Origin: Bacteroidota bacterium
GTDB lineage: Bacteria; Bacteroidota; Bacteroidia; Bacteroidales; UBA4417
Reading direction: 5' to 3'
Length of the DNA stretch: 55,663 nt
Assembly (NCBI GenBank): GCA_022711175.1
Contig: JAKLFM010000017.1
Span: 1-55,663 of the forward strand
Position 1 is the stretch's first letter, and each line of letters begins with the position of its first letter. Shown in pieces: positions 34,371-42,688 of this stretch. The notes beneath the pieces were generated by a model that saw only the letters and a program-made list of their open reading frames with translations, was not told where the DNA came from and made no database searches. The position numbers and the translations under genes are program-made.

Positions 34371-35357
34371 TCACTTTTGAATAACAAGGCGATGAATGCT
34401 CCGCGTTTCGCCCGTATCAATATTCATGATGTAAATGCCGGCTGGCTCGTTTATCCGCAGATTTATAATTCTTTCATCCACCCGGCGCTTGGAATATACA
34501 ATTCTGCTGAAAAGATCACTGATTGTGATTTTAGAATGGCTGTTCTGCAAACCCAGGTCAACTGTAAAATTACCCTCCGACGGGTTGTTTAAAACACGCG
34601 GAAATTCTTCTTTCGGATGATGCATTATTCCGGTGCTGATGTCACTGTAAAGTGAAAGTATTTCAGCGTCGGTCAGGGCATGGTCATAGATTCTGATATC
34701 GTCGAGTGCTCCTTTCAGGTAACCGCAATTCTGATCGGTATAGGGGGCATAGCCATTTACATAGGTGAGCACGCCGAAGGAAAGATCCCTTCCGGTTACG
34801 TAAGTGCTTCCTGTAAAAGTTTCAGCCGAAGCTTTGAATTCGCCGTTAATGTATATTTTCTGTGTTGCACCGCTCACCGTTACCACCCAGTGATACCATT
34901 CATTTACTGGAGCAGCCGGATAAGGATAGGTCAATTCGTTGTATGTACAATGACCTTGCACGGTATATTGGTCGTATCCTGAGACGTTAATTCCCATGAA
35001 AAAAGTGGTGCCACAGTTCCCATCGCCGCCATAGCTTAACAATGCCGGCCTGTTGGTGACTTCGGGAATTTTGAACCAGAGTGATATGGTACGGTCAGTT
35101 GCAGGAAAGTTGTCGGCAGGGATTCGCATGTACGAATCGGGATTCCCGTCGAAATAATAGGCACAATTCTCATCGCCAAACCTGTCGGTTGTAAGGGTGA
35201 TGCCGCTGCCAATGTAAGTGGGATCGTTGGCATTGCCGCTGCAGTCGTTGGCGTTTCCGCTGAAGGGATAAAATCCGGTCAGCCCGTTTGCAGGAACTTG
35301 CCCGAAAACAAGTGCAGAAAAACCTAAGCAAATCGTGAATAGCAGTTTCGTTTTCAT
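34371..35357 (-). CDS. LamG-domain T9SS-sorted secreted protein
   Basis: This 328-residue surface protein has a signal peptide (LLFTICLGFSALVFGQ). A concanavalin/LamG-type sandwich spans about residues 25-240: GLTGFYPFSGNANDCSGNAN, RTISLWFKIPEV, WYHWVVTVSGATQKIYING and LDDIRIYDHALTDAEI. The C-terminal T9SS type A sorting domain spans about 250-328 (RVLNNPSEGNFTVDLG to IHRLVIQK). No enzyme motif is present. A carbohydrate- or matrix-binding role is likely by family; the ligand is unknown. Confidence 0.9.
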   Translation of the reverse strand: MKTKLLFTICLGFSALVFGQVPANGLTGFYPFSGNANDCSGNANDPTYIGSGITLTTDRFGDENCAYYFDGNPDSYMRIPADNFPATDRTISLWFKIPEVTNRPALLSYGGDGNCGTTFFMGINVSGYDQYTVQGHCTYNELTYPYPAAPVNEWYHWVVTVSGATQKIYINGEFKASAETFTGSTYVTGRDLSFGVLTYVNGYAPYTDQNCGYLKGALDDIRIYDHALTDAEILSLYSDISTGIMHHPKEEFPRVLNNPSEGNFTVDLGLQNSHSKITISDLFSRIVYSKRRVDERIINLRINEPAGIYIMNIDTGETRSIHRLVIQK

Positions 35358-35827
35358 GGTCTGTTTTTTGGTTGAAATTGAATGGTTTTGAAAATATAGA
35401 TTGTCAGAATGTGGTATGTTCCGGAAGAAATTGATATTGACCTATATAATAATTGATTTCGGCCGCGAATGTCATACAAACAAGATAAGTAAAATCATGT
35501 TGAATCTTTCAGACGAATGCGCAGTAAGTATAAAACCGTCAGATGCCCGATTGCCTTGCCTGTTTAGTCCGCATAGCTCCGAAGGTACGATAAATTGCGA
35601 GAGTTTGAGTGTAAACGGTATTTTAAGCTGTAACGCACAGACATACAAGTATTTTTACAGCATGCCGGTACAGAATTTAACTTCGATCAGCAATACAATC
35701 CGGCTTAAGATATCGTAATTTTGTATATATGAATATACAGCACCCGGGTGTGGTGTCTCGATTTCTCGTGTGGCTTTGTATCACTGCTGATTACGATCGC
35801 AGTTCATTAATCCTAAATACAAGCACC
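35358..35827. other. Divergent intergenic region
   Basis: This separates the LamG gene (minus) from the gene at 35828 (plus). An open frame from a TTG at 35401 to 35718 has no family resemblance and is not supported. The only clear element is the -7 box at 35716-35723. Confidence 0.5.
35716..35723 (+). promoter_or_regulatory. -7 promoter box of the gene at 35828
   Basis: TAATTTTG matches TAnnTTTG. Transcription would begin near 35729, which leaves a ~100-base leader and argues against the in-frame ATG at 35729 as the translation start. Confidence 0.6.
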
Positions 35828-36733
35828 ATGAAAAAATTCCTCTCCTTTTTAGTACTGTGCCTGTTGCTGGTTTTTACCGCAATGGCACAATCGATTCTAA
35901 AACTTGATCCCGATCAGCTCTATAAAGCCGACCGGCAATTTACCCCCGAAGATTGGTCGGGATTCTACATTTCGAGCAACAACAAGGATATCATGATGAT
36001 TATCCCTGATGGCAATGGCGGCATCAAAGGCTTCTATACCAATGATTATTACGGCAAATGGGTCGAAAGGGAAGGCTTCAGCAACCAGATAAGAATTTTC
36101 GACAAACATGGAAAAATGACCGAACGAAAAGGCATGCTAATGGGAGAACTCATTGGAAAAATTACCGGCAACGGGGTGCGTTTCCTGTTCAGGGAGACGG
36201 TTACGTACGACAATACTTTTGACCAGGATTCAGGGTTCATGGTCATGAAAGATAACAAGGAAGATGTGTTTGCCAAGGTAGGCGGGGATAATCTGAACGG
36301 CATCCATGTTTTCGGGCTTAAAAATACCCTGCTGTATTCGATGGTGAAAAAACGGCCTCTCGAAATGGAACCGAATACGCTACCTGACGATAAGTGGCTG
36401 GGAGAATGGAAGATGAATTTATCAGCCGAATCAAGTTTAAAGCTGGAACCTTTTGGTGAAGGGATGCGTGGCTTTTACACCCTTAAAGGATACAGAGAGC
36501 ATTATTCCACTGTCTCTTCAATCGTTTGGGAAAAAGTACCGCCACAACTGGTGATGGTGCTGGGATTTCCTGTCGGCAACAAGTTTTTTTACCTGTCGAA
36601 TAATTACGTGCTGAAAAAGATCTATACCGGTGTAATAGAGATGTCACCGGATATGAATTCGTTTAAAGGGCAAGAAGTGCGGTGGGATGTATTTGGTGTG
36701 AAGTGGAAGAGTGCGTTTGGAGGCAAACGTTAA
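35828..36733 (+). CDS. Exported protein of unknown function
   Basis: The ATG at 35828 gives MKKFLSFLVLCLLLVFTAMA, a textbook signal peptide, and a 301-residue protein. An in-frame ATG 99 bases upstream would bury the signal peptide and is rejected. The mature part is probably beta-rich, with an internal twofold resemblance: DWSGFYISSNNKD...GNGGIKGFYTNDYYG (about 30-75) and KWLGEWKMNLSAES...GEGMRGFYTLKGYR (about 195-225). Each half has a W-x-G-x-(W/Y) opening and a G-(I/M)-(K/R)-GFYT strand, like small lipocalin-style repeats. No lipobox, catalytic motif or family name was recognised. Confidence 0.7.
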   Translation: MKKFLSFLVLCLLLVFTAMAQSILKLDPDQLYKADRQFTPEDWSGFYISSNNKDIMMIIPDGNGGIKGFYTNDYYGKWVEREGFSNQIRIFDKHGKMTERKGMLMGELIGKITGNGVRFLFRETVTYDNTFDQDSGFMVMKDNKEDVFAKVGGDNLNGIHVFGLKNTLLYSMVKKRPLEMEPNTLPDDKWLGEWKMNLSAESSLKLEPFGEGMRGFYTLKGYREHYSTVSSIVWEKVPPQLVMVLGFPVGNKFFYLSNNYVLKKIYTGVIEMSPDMNSFKGQEVRWDVFGVKWKSAFGGKR

Positions 36734-36836
36734 ATGGCGGGATTTATTCAGGTTAACCAGTCAGCGGGTCTGCCTGTTATCTTGGTAACTAAGCCGGATT
36801 CACTCAACGGATCGGAAGCGCCGTTGCGACGGGAAG

Positions 36837-37250
36837 CTATTTTTTCGACCTCAATGCTTTTAATGCGGTGAGATTGGGATCACCGGCAAGTTTACCGTAA
36901 GGTTCGGTTTCGCTGCCGTAGAGAGCCATTTTCCCCTCATCATTAAAATGGATTCCCCAGCCGTATCTTTTGGTGAGGGGTGATGACCTGAAACAAGCCT
37001 GGCCTTTTGAGAAAAAAAGTTCCTTCGCGCCGGCATGATTTTCATCCCCGATGCTGTTTCGCTTCATATACACCCGGAGCAACACTTCATCCGAGGTAAA
37101 CCTGTATGGATTTTTACTTATCAAATCATACTGTATGCCTGCAACCGTGTCTTTAAGCCCGGTGCCGGGCGGGATTTCGCCTTTCGTCGCAGGGCAATCG
37201 TCTGCAACAATGATAAAAGTATTGAAGTAATTTGTGGTATGGCATTTCAT
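36837..37250 (-). CDS. DUF6157 family protein
   Basis: This 137-residue cytoplasmic protein matches the DUF6157 pattern: YFNTFIIVADDCPATKGEIP at the N-terminus, YDLISKNPYRFTSDEVLLRV in the middle and the strongly conserved block FFSKGQACFRSSPLTKRYGW, then GIHFNDEGKMALYG. Family members are found across Bacteroidota and Firmicutes with no established function. It stands alone on the minus strand. Confidence 0.85.
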   Translation of the reverse strand: MKCHTTNYFNTFIIVADDCPATKGEIPPGTGLKDTVAGIQYDLISKNPYRFTSDEVLLRVYMKRNSIGDENHAGAKELFFSKGQACFRSSPLTKRYGWGIHFNDEGKMALYGSETEPYGKLAGDPNLTALKALRSKK

Positions 37251-37528
37251 AATCTGATGGTTGCGTTATCAAGGCATCCGGAGAGTTTCAGGCAAATTGC
37301 CGTATTGGATACAACAGAAACAGAAACCGGCCTTTAAAAGTTCAAGGGTGCCACTGCTGTTAAATGAACGCATGCCGCAGTGGCTTTTCCCTCATTGTAT
37401 GGAGAATGTTTTATCCCGCCGGCAAAAAGGCCGAAAGGATAACGTCAATGCAGGCAACTCAACATTCTTATAATGCTGCTTTCAGCAATAAGTCTTGCCC
37501 CTTATACCTGCACCGGGAGTTTTAATCT

Positions 37529-37840
37529 TTAATCCCTGTGTTTACGTGAAGCACCTTTAGAACCAAGGAAGCCCCATCCGCCGCTGCCGATAAGGAAGCC
37601 AAAAGCATACCAGGCGCCATTGTTGTTCTGGGCATATACCGTGAAATCATCCCTGAAAAGGCTGATCACCAGGTCAACCGGGGCAATGATGCCATGCCAT
37701 AGTCCGCCCCAGAAACCATAGGTGTGTCCGCTGAGGCAGCCTGTAACAACCTCTTTATTAGCACACGAAGCCGTCAATACTATCAAAGCGAAGAAGGCGC
37801 CGTACATGAGCAGGTTTTTGTAACGATTCGGGTTTTTCAT
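37529..37840 (-). CDS. Small predicted lipoprotein, Gly/Trp-rich
   Basis: This 103-residue protein has a lipoprotein signal (LLMYGAFFALIVLTASCANK, lipobox Cys26). The mature part is GHTYGFWGGLWHGIIAPVDL followed by a second hydrophobic Gly-rich segment (WYAFGFLIGSGGWGFLGS) and a basic tail. Similar short proteins occur widely in Bacteroidota and are often annotated only as membrane or hypothetical proteins. It is divergent from the AraC regulator gene. Function unknown. Confidence 0.7.
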   Translation of the reverse strand: MKNPNRYKNLLMYGAFFALIVLTASCANKEVVTGCLSGHTYGFWGGLWHGIIAPVDLVISLFRDDFTVYAQNNNGAWYAFGFLIGSGGWGFLGSKGASRKHRD

Positions 37841-37880
37841 TTTTTAAACGAATTAAGTAAGATCACCGGTTTGTAACTTG

Positions 37881-38792
37881 ATGCATGAAGAGACACAAAA
37901 GCCTCCGAACGAAGAGATGAAATTAATACATTTGCGTATAGCAGAATACAAAATCATTTCAGGAGCCCACAAAGTGGATGTACCTTTTAAGATAACACGC
38001 ATTACCAGGGAAATCACCGAGCCGCTCCTCATTAACCCGGTGCAGCCCCACAGGCACGACCATGAGGAACTGCTCATCATTACGCATGGCAATCCGGTGC
38101 ATCATGTTGACTATACAGAGGAAAAACTTCAATCCCCTGTTATTGTGTATGTTGCACAGGGTAAAATACACAGTTTTATCCCCGATGCAGCTACACTTGG
38201 ATGGGTGATTCGCTATAAAAACGAGTTTGTGCCCGAAAGCAGGTTCCATTTTTACTCCGGTTTTTCCGATGATATCAACATCCCGTTGGATCACGATTAT
38301 TGCAGTACCACGTTGCAGTCGCTGTGCGAGATCATGCTTAGGGAATACGGGCAGGAAATGCCCGATTACCAGGTGCTGAAACACCTTCTGAGCGCTTTGC
38401 TGGCCAAGCTCAAAACCGACAGCCGTAGAGAGTATCTTGAAACCGAGACAAAAACAAATACCCGGAAAGAGACCTTCAACAATTTCCTGAAAATACTGGA
38501 ATATAACTACAAACGGCCTGAAGGCGCCGATTTTTATGCCGATAAGCTAAACATGAGTACGCGAAACCTGAACCTTATCAGCCAGGCGGTTTTCGGCAAA
38601 ACCGTTACCGAGATTATCGAAACGCGAAAACTTATTGAAGCGCGAAAGTTGCTGCTCAACTCAGGCAAATCAGTTTCAGAAATCGGTTATGAACTTGGTT
38701 ACAACGAAAAGTCTTATTTTACAAGGGTATTCCGCAAGCGAACAGGCAAAACGCCCTCCGAATTCAGGCAGCAGATACCGGCCGTTTCCTGA
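37881..38792 (+). CDS. AraC-family transcriptional regulator
   Basis: This 303-residue regulator has an N-terminal cupin-like sensing domain (about 30-160: QPHRHDHEELLIITHGNPVH) and a C-terminal double helix-turn-helix (about 205-300: DFYADKLNMSTRNLNLISQA and SEIGYELGYNEKSYFTRVFR, then KRTGKTPSEFRQ). The ATG at 37881 is used; ATG at 37917 is an alternative start. It is followed in the same direction by YceI and YgiD genes, but a separate promoter box at 38844 suggests it regulates rather than shares their transcript (inference). Confidence 0.93.
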   Translation: MHEETQKPPNEEMKLIHLRIAEYKIISGAHKVDVPFKITRITREITEPLLINPVQPHRHDHEELLIITHGNPVHHVDYTEEKLQSPVIVYVAQGKIHSFIPDAATLGWVIRYKNEFVPESRFHFYSGFSDDINIPLDHDYCSTTLQSLCEIMLREYGQEMPDYQVLKHLLSALLAKLKTDSRREYLETETKTNTRKETFNNFLKILEYNYKRPEGADFYADKLNMSTRNLNLISQAVFGKTVTEIIETRKLIEARKLLLNSGKSVSEIGYELGYNEKSYFTRVFRKRTGKTPSEFRQQIPAVS

Positions 38793-38843
38793 TAGTACCA
38801 CACTTCTTCCTGAAAGTGTAACCCTCACATTACGAGGGGGCTG

Positions 38844-38851
38844 TAATTTTG
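38844..38851 (+). promoter_or_regulatory. -7 promoter box of the YceI gene
   Basis: TAATTTTG matches TAnnTTTG and lies 31 bases upstream of the ATG at 38883. Confidence 0.65.
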
Positions 38852-38882
38852 TGCCATTAAATCAACCATAAAACAGGAAACA

Positions 38883-39422
38883 ATGGCAACAAAAACAAAA
38901 TGGGTCGGCGACCCCACGCACTCAGAGGTAGCATTTAAAGTAAAGCACCTCATGATCTCAAATGTAAAAGGCAACTTTTCGGAGTTTAGCATCAATGCCC
39001 TCACCGATGGTGACGATTTCAGCAATGCCGAAATCGAGGTAACCATCAACACAGCTTCCGTCAGCACCGGCGTTGCCGACAGGGACGGACATCTTAAAAG
39101 CCCCGACTTTTTTGATTCTGCAAACTTTGGCACCATGACTTTTGTATCAAAATCTCTGTCAGGCAAAGGTGATGACCTCAAGCTCGAAGGCAACCTTACC
39201 ATCAGGGGTGTCACCAAAGCAGTTACGCTCGACGTGGAATTTGGCGGCGTGATGACCGATCCCTGGGGAAATGTAAAGGCAGGTTTCAATGTCGAAGGCA
39301 AAATAAACCGCAAGGACTGGGGCTTAACCTGGAATGCTGCGCTTGAAGCTGGCGGAGTGCTGGTTGCTGACGAGGTTCGCATCAATGCCGAGGTCGAACT
39401 GCTAAAAGTGAAGGAAAACTAA
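38883..39422 (+). CDS. YceI-family polyisoprenoid-binding-like protein
   Basis: This 179-residue lipocalin-like barrel carries the family signature: WVGDPTHSEVAFKVKHLMIS near the N-terminus, GVADRDGHLKSPDFFDSANF in the middle, LTIRGVTKAVTLDVEFGG and KINRKDWGLTW near the C-terminus. Unlike the E. coli prototype it has no signal peptide, so it should be cytoplasmic. Family members bind long isoprenoid or fatty molecules; the ligand here is unknown. It is 31 bases before the YgiD gene and probably co-transcribed with it. Confidence 0.93.
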   Translation: MATKTKWVGDPTHSEVAFKVKHLMISNVKGNFSEFSINALTDGDDFSNAEIEVTINTASVSTGVADRDGHLKSPDFFDSANFGTMTFVSKSLSGKGDDLKLEGNLTIRGVTKAVTLDVEFGGVMTDPWGNVKAGFNVEGKINRKDWGLTWNAALEAGGVLVADEVRINAEVELLKVKEN

Positions 39423-39453
39423 ATCAAACACAAGCACTGATCAAATAAAAGCC

Positions 39454-40329
39454 ATGGACAGGGGACATTTTCTCAAAACAATGGCTTTACTGCCACTAAC
39501 AGGATTCGCCATGAAACTGAATCAACTTGAAACCATTACCGGTGCTCTGAAAAGCACGGACACCATGCCCGTGCTTTTCCTGGGCCACGGCAGTCCAATG
39601 AATGCCATCGAACTGAATGAATTCAGCCGGGGTTGGCAGGAGGCGGGACAGTCAATACCAAAACCTGCCGCCATCCTGTGCATTTCTGCACATTGGGAAA
39701 CCCGCGGTACACTTGTAACGGCTATGGAACAGCCCAAAACTATTCATGATTTCGGCGGATTTCCGCAGGCGTTGTACGATGTGCAATATCCTGCCCCGGG
39801 CGATCCGGCATTGGCTAAGGTAACCACCGAAACCATCAGCGCAACCCAGGTAGGACTCGATTATTCCTGGGGCCTCGATCACGGCGCCTGGAGTGTTATC
39901 AAATATTTATATCCCGCTGCTGATGTGCCCGTTATTCAAATGAGTCTTGACTATACTAAGAAACCTGAATTTCACTACGAACTGGGCCGGCAGCTAAATT
40001 CCCTCCGGAATAAAGGCGTGTTGATTGTGGGTAGCGGAAATATAGTGCACAATTTGCGCATGATCGAATGGGGAAAGCCTGATTCGGGCAGCGACTGGGC
40101 TGTGGAAGCGAACAGTATTTTCAAAAAACTTATTCTTTCGGGCGATCACAGTAGCCTGGTAAATTATGATAAACTCGGTAAAGCGGTTCATCTTTCGGTT
40201 CCCACGCCCGAGCATTACCTCCCTTTGCTTTATATACTGGCACTGAAAAACAACAAAGAAGAAATTACCCTCTTCAATGACAGAGAGATTATGGGTTCAC
40301 TTTCAATGACTTCGGTAAAGATCGGCTGA
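39454..40329 (+). CDS. ygiD: 4,5-DOPA-extradiol-dioxygenase-like protein (YgiD family)
   Basis: This 291-residue metal-dependent extradiol dioxygenase belongs to the LigB-like YgiD family. The conserved metal-site segments are MPVLFLGHGSPMNAIE, CISAHWETRGT and DHGAWSVIKYLYP, and further conserved parts are HDFGGFPQALYDVQYPAPGD and VLIVGSGNIVHNLRMIEWG. A short hydrophobic N-terminal segment (MALLPLTGFAM) precedes the domain. A physiological substrate is not established for most bacterial members. It follows the YceI gene in a probable operon, downstream of an AraC regulator. Confidence 0.92.
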   Translation: MDRGHFLKTMALLPLTGFAMKLNQLETITGALKSTDTMPVLFLGHGSPMNAIELNEFSRGWQEAGQSIPKPAAILCISAHWETRGTLVTAMEQPKTIHDFGGFPQALYDVQYPAPGDPALAKVTTETISATQVGLDYSWGLDHGAWSVIKYLYPAADVPVIQMSLDYTKKPEFHYELGRQLNSLRNKGVLIVGSGNIVHNLRMIEWGKPDSGSDWAVEANSIFKKLILSGDHSSLVNYDKLGKAVHLSVPTPEHYLPLLYILALKNNKEEITLFNDREIMGSLSMTSVKIG

Positions 40330-40385
40330 AGCTGTTGAATCAGAAACAATGTGCTGAGGATACAAACACTGCGATCGGGGTATGG

Positions 40386-41129
40386 TTAACAGTCCTCCAA
40401 GAGTGTATTGCCCTCAAGTAAATCCCTTATCACCACTGAAGCGCAAAAGCAGCCGAAAACTGCCGGCATGTAGGAGATAGTACCAACGGTTGACTTCTTA
40501 TTAATTTCGCCCTCCGAAAGCGCTACCGCCTCACGCGCCACAACCTCGGGCGAAAACACTACCTTGATACCTTTCCATACCCCAAGTTTATGCAAGCGCT
40601 TGCGCATGTAATAAGCCAGTTTGCAGGTGTATGAATCGTCGAGATCGGCGACCTGCACCATCCCTGGATCAAATTTACCCCCGGCTCCCATCGAACTTAC
40701 CACCGGCAACCTCAGCCTGTGCGCATGAAAGAGAAGATAAACCTTTGGCGACAGGGTATCAATGGCGTCAATCACATAATCATAACCCTTCTCCAGAATC
40801 TCAATCATTCGTTGGTCTTTGATATATTCGTTAATAACGGTAAGATTGAGGTACGGATTGATATCGAGTAGGCGTTTGCGCATCACTTCGGCTTTGGCGA
40901 TGCCTTCGGTGCTTATGAGTGCCGGCAATTGCCGGTTGCGGTTGCTGGGATGAATCGTGTCGCCGTCAACAATAGTTATATTTCCAATGCCTGCCCGGCA
41001 GATTTGTTCGGCAGCCATGGCGCCCACGCCGCCAAGGCCGCAAACCAGCACATGCTTTTGCCTGAGCATTTCAACCGACCGGGCTCCTATAAGCAATTCA
41101 GTGCGGGTAAGCCATAGCGGAACTGACAT
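40386..41129 (-). CDS. tcdA: tRNA threonylcarbamoyladenosine dehydratase
   Basis: This ThiF/E1-like enzyme uses ATP to cyclise t6A37 of tRNA to ct6A. It has the nucleotide-binding loop VCGLGGVGAMAAEQICRAGI, followed by the acidic end VDGD and the RNRQLPAL arginine-finger region. A further conserved block is YDYVIDAIDTLSPKVYLL. The catalytic-region motif VVSSMGAGGKFDPGMVQVAD is typical of TcdA rather than of MoeB or ThiF, and the Cys-X2-Cys zinc site of those relatives is absent. At 247 residues it has family length. Confidence 0.92.
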   Translation of the reverse strand: MSVPLWLTRTELLIGARSVEMLRQKHVLVCGLGGVGAMAAEQICRAGIGNITIVDGDTIHPSNRNRQLPALISTEGIAKAEVMRKRLLDINPYLNLTVINEYIKDQRMIEILEKGYDYVIDAIDTLSPKVYLLFHAHRLRLPVVSSMGAGGKFDPGMVQVADLDDSYTCKLAYYMRKRLHKLGVWKGIKVVFSPEVVAREAVALSEGEINKKSTVGTISYMPAVFGCFCASVVIRDLLEGNTLLEDC

Positions 41130-41278
41130 AAGCAGCCTAAAATCAATCGTTTATAATATTTTACTTCTGGTTTTTCAACTCCTGCACCATAGCGAACAGT
41201 GCGTTCATCTATATGCACCTTCCCAATACTTGCCACACCAATCGACGATTTCCTTATAACTATCTCCCATTTCACCAA

Positions 41279-42553
41279 CTAAATCGTCTTCTTCTCATTC
41301 AGCAGGTCGAAAAGAATGTCGTCAACCACCACCATGCCTTCGAGCATTTCCTTATCGTTGATAACGGGAAGCGCCAGCAGGTTATATTTCGAAACAATTT
41401 CGGCCAGTGAGCTCAGTTTGTCGGTGTCCTTGACCGAAACCGGGTTCTTCTTCATGATATCACCGAGCATTATTTTCGGGTCAGCAACAATAAGGTCGCG
41501 GAGAGACAGGGTACCGATCAGTTTTCCGTTGTAACTAACCAGGAAAAGCGAGTAGAGTGTCTGGGCTTCGGGTTTTGTTTCCCTGATTACCTGCAGTGCC
41601 TGGGCAGCAGTTTCATTTTCATGAAATGAAATGAAGTCGGTGTTCATAATACTGCCAACAAGCCGGTCGCTGTACTCGAGCAGTTCACGAACTTCTTCTG
41701 AAGTTTCGGCATCCATTTCGCGAAGCAGCATTTCGGCTCTGTCATCGTTGAGTTGTTCGAGAATGTCGGCTGCTTCGTCGGCAGGCATCTTTTCGAGTAC
41801 ATCGGCAGCTTTTTCAACCGGAAGGCTCTCAATCAGGTCAACCTGTGTTTTGGGTTCCATCTCTTCGAGCACATCGGCAGCATGTTCTTCGTCGAGGTTG
41901 CTGAAGAGTGTTTTGCGGCTGTTGCGGCCAAGTTCTTCAATAATATCGGCAAGGTCGGAGGGGTGTAAGGTCTGTAGTTTTGTGAGCGGTTTATCGAGGC
42001 GCAGGTTGAAGTTGGATGCGTCGAGCGTATCAACGTCATCCCAAAGAATGAATTTGGAGGGTAATTGCCTCCCGAAAAGCGAATAAATGCTTTTGGCTGC
42101 CTTTGCAATTCCAAGCCGGCGCAACCTGCCTTCCATTCCTACATCAACAGCAACCACAAAAGTTCCGCCTTTAAGCGACACAAGCCTGATATCGTAAACG
42201 CGGACAAGTTTCCGACCGTTAAGGTCAACAATCTGCTGATCAATAATACTTTCGCATAGAGGCAGGTAACTTTCAATCGAATCTTCATCGAGGCGTTGCT
42301 GTTTATTGCAAATAACACGGTATTCGCGGTTATCGCGAACTACTTCAAAAAAACGAAAATCGTAATATACCGGTTCGGCTTTAGTGCCGGTTTCAACAGC
42401 CATGATGCGGGGGCGAAAGGGCTCTTTCAGGAAAGGATTTTCGGGCTCATTGAGGATGAGCAAATCGCGGATGATGCCCAGAAACCGGTTGTTTTCTGAA
42501 AAAACTTTCAGCCCGAGCAGTTGACTTAAATAAAAGGTTGTTAAAGCAGTCAT
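41279..42553 (-). CDS. MgtE-like N-domain/CBS protein lacking the transport domain
   Basis: From the ATG at 42553 this is a 424-residue soluble protein. Two PRC-barrel-like modules (about 1-195: FYLSQLLGLKVFSENNRFLG and IIDQQIVDLNGRKLVRVYDI) are followed by an MgtE N-terminal superhelical domain (about 205-300: LHPSDLADIIEEL and repeated EEMEPKTQ/EKMPADEAADILEQL units). A CBS pair follows (about 310-424: VGSIMNTDFISF and MKKNPVSVKDTDKLSSLAEI). MgtE magnesium channels would continue with five membrane helices, but the frame stops after EKKTI. No membrane partner is adjacent. An upstream in-frame ATG at 42700 would add a 49-residue low-quality extension. A Mg2+-responsive regulator role is inference. 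Confidence 0.82.
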   Translation of the reverse strand: MTALTTFYLSQLLGLKVFSENNRFLGIIRDLLILNEPENPFLKEPFRPRIMAVETGTKAEPVYYDFRFFEVVRDNREYRVICNKQQRLDEDSIESYLPLCESIIDQQIVDLNGRKLVRVYDIRLVSLKGGTFVVAVDVGMEGRLRRLGIAKAAKSIYSLFGRQLPSKFILWDDVDTLDASNFNLRLDKPLTKLQTLHPSDLADIIEELGRNSRKTLFSNLDEEHAADVLEEMEPKTQVDLIESLPVEKAADVLEKMPADEAADILEQLNDDRAEMLLREMDAETSEEVRELLEYSDRLVGSIMNTDFISFHENETAAQALQVIRETKPEAQTLYSLFLVSYNGKLIGTLSLRDLIVADPKIMLGDIMKKNPVSVKDTDKLSSLAEIVSKYNLLALPVINDKEMLEGMVVVDDILFDLLNEKKTI

Positions 42554-42688
42554 GGTTGCATCCTCCCTTGGGTTTTGCCCGGCAGGATGCCCGGAAGACG
42601 GGTTGCCTGTCGGTGAATCAACAGATAAAACGGTACAAATCAGGGCCTTCGTCCATGAAAGGTAACTTTTGGTTTGTTGAACAAAAAT

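Noticed and set aside
35401..35718. 105-codon plus-strand frame starting with TTG
   Set aside because: No signal, motif or plausible promoter position; the -7 box at 35716 lies at its end.
41087..41278. Minus-strand 63-codon frame between tcdA and the MgtE-like gene
   Set aside because: It overlaps the tcdA start, has no motif and does not encode membrane helices that would complete MgtE.
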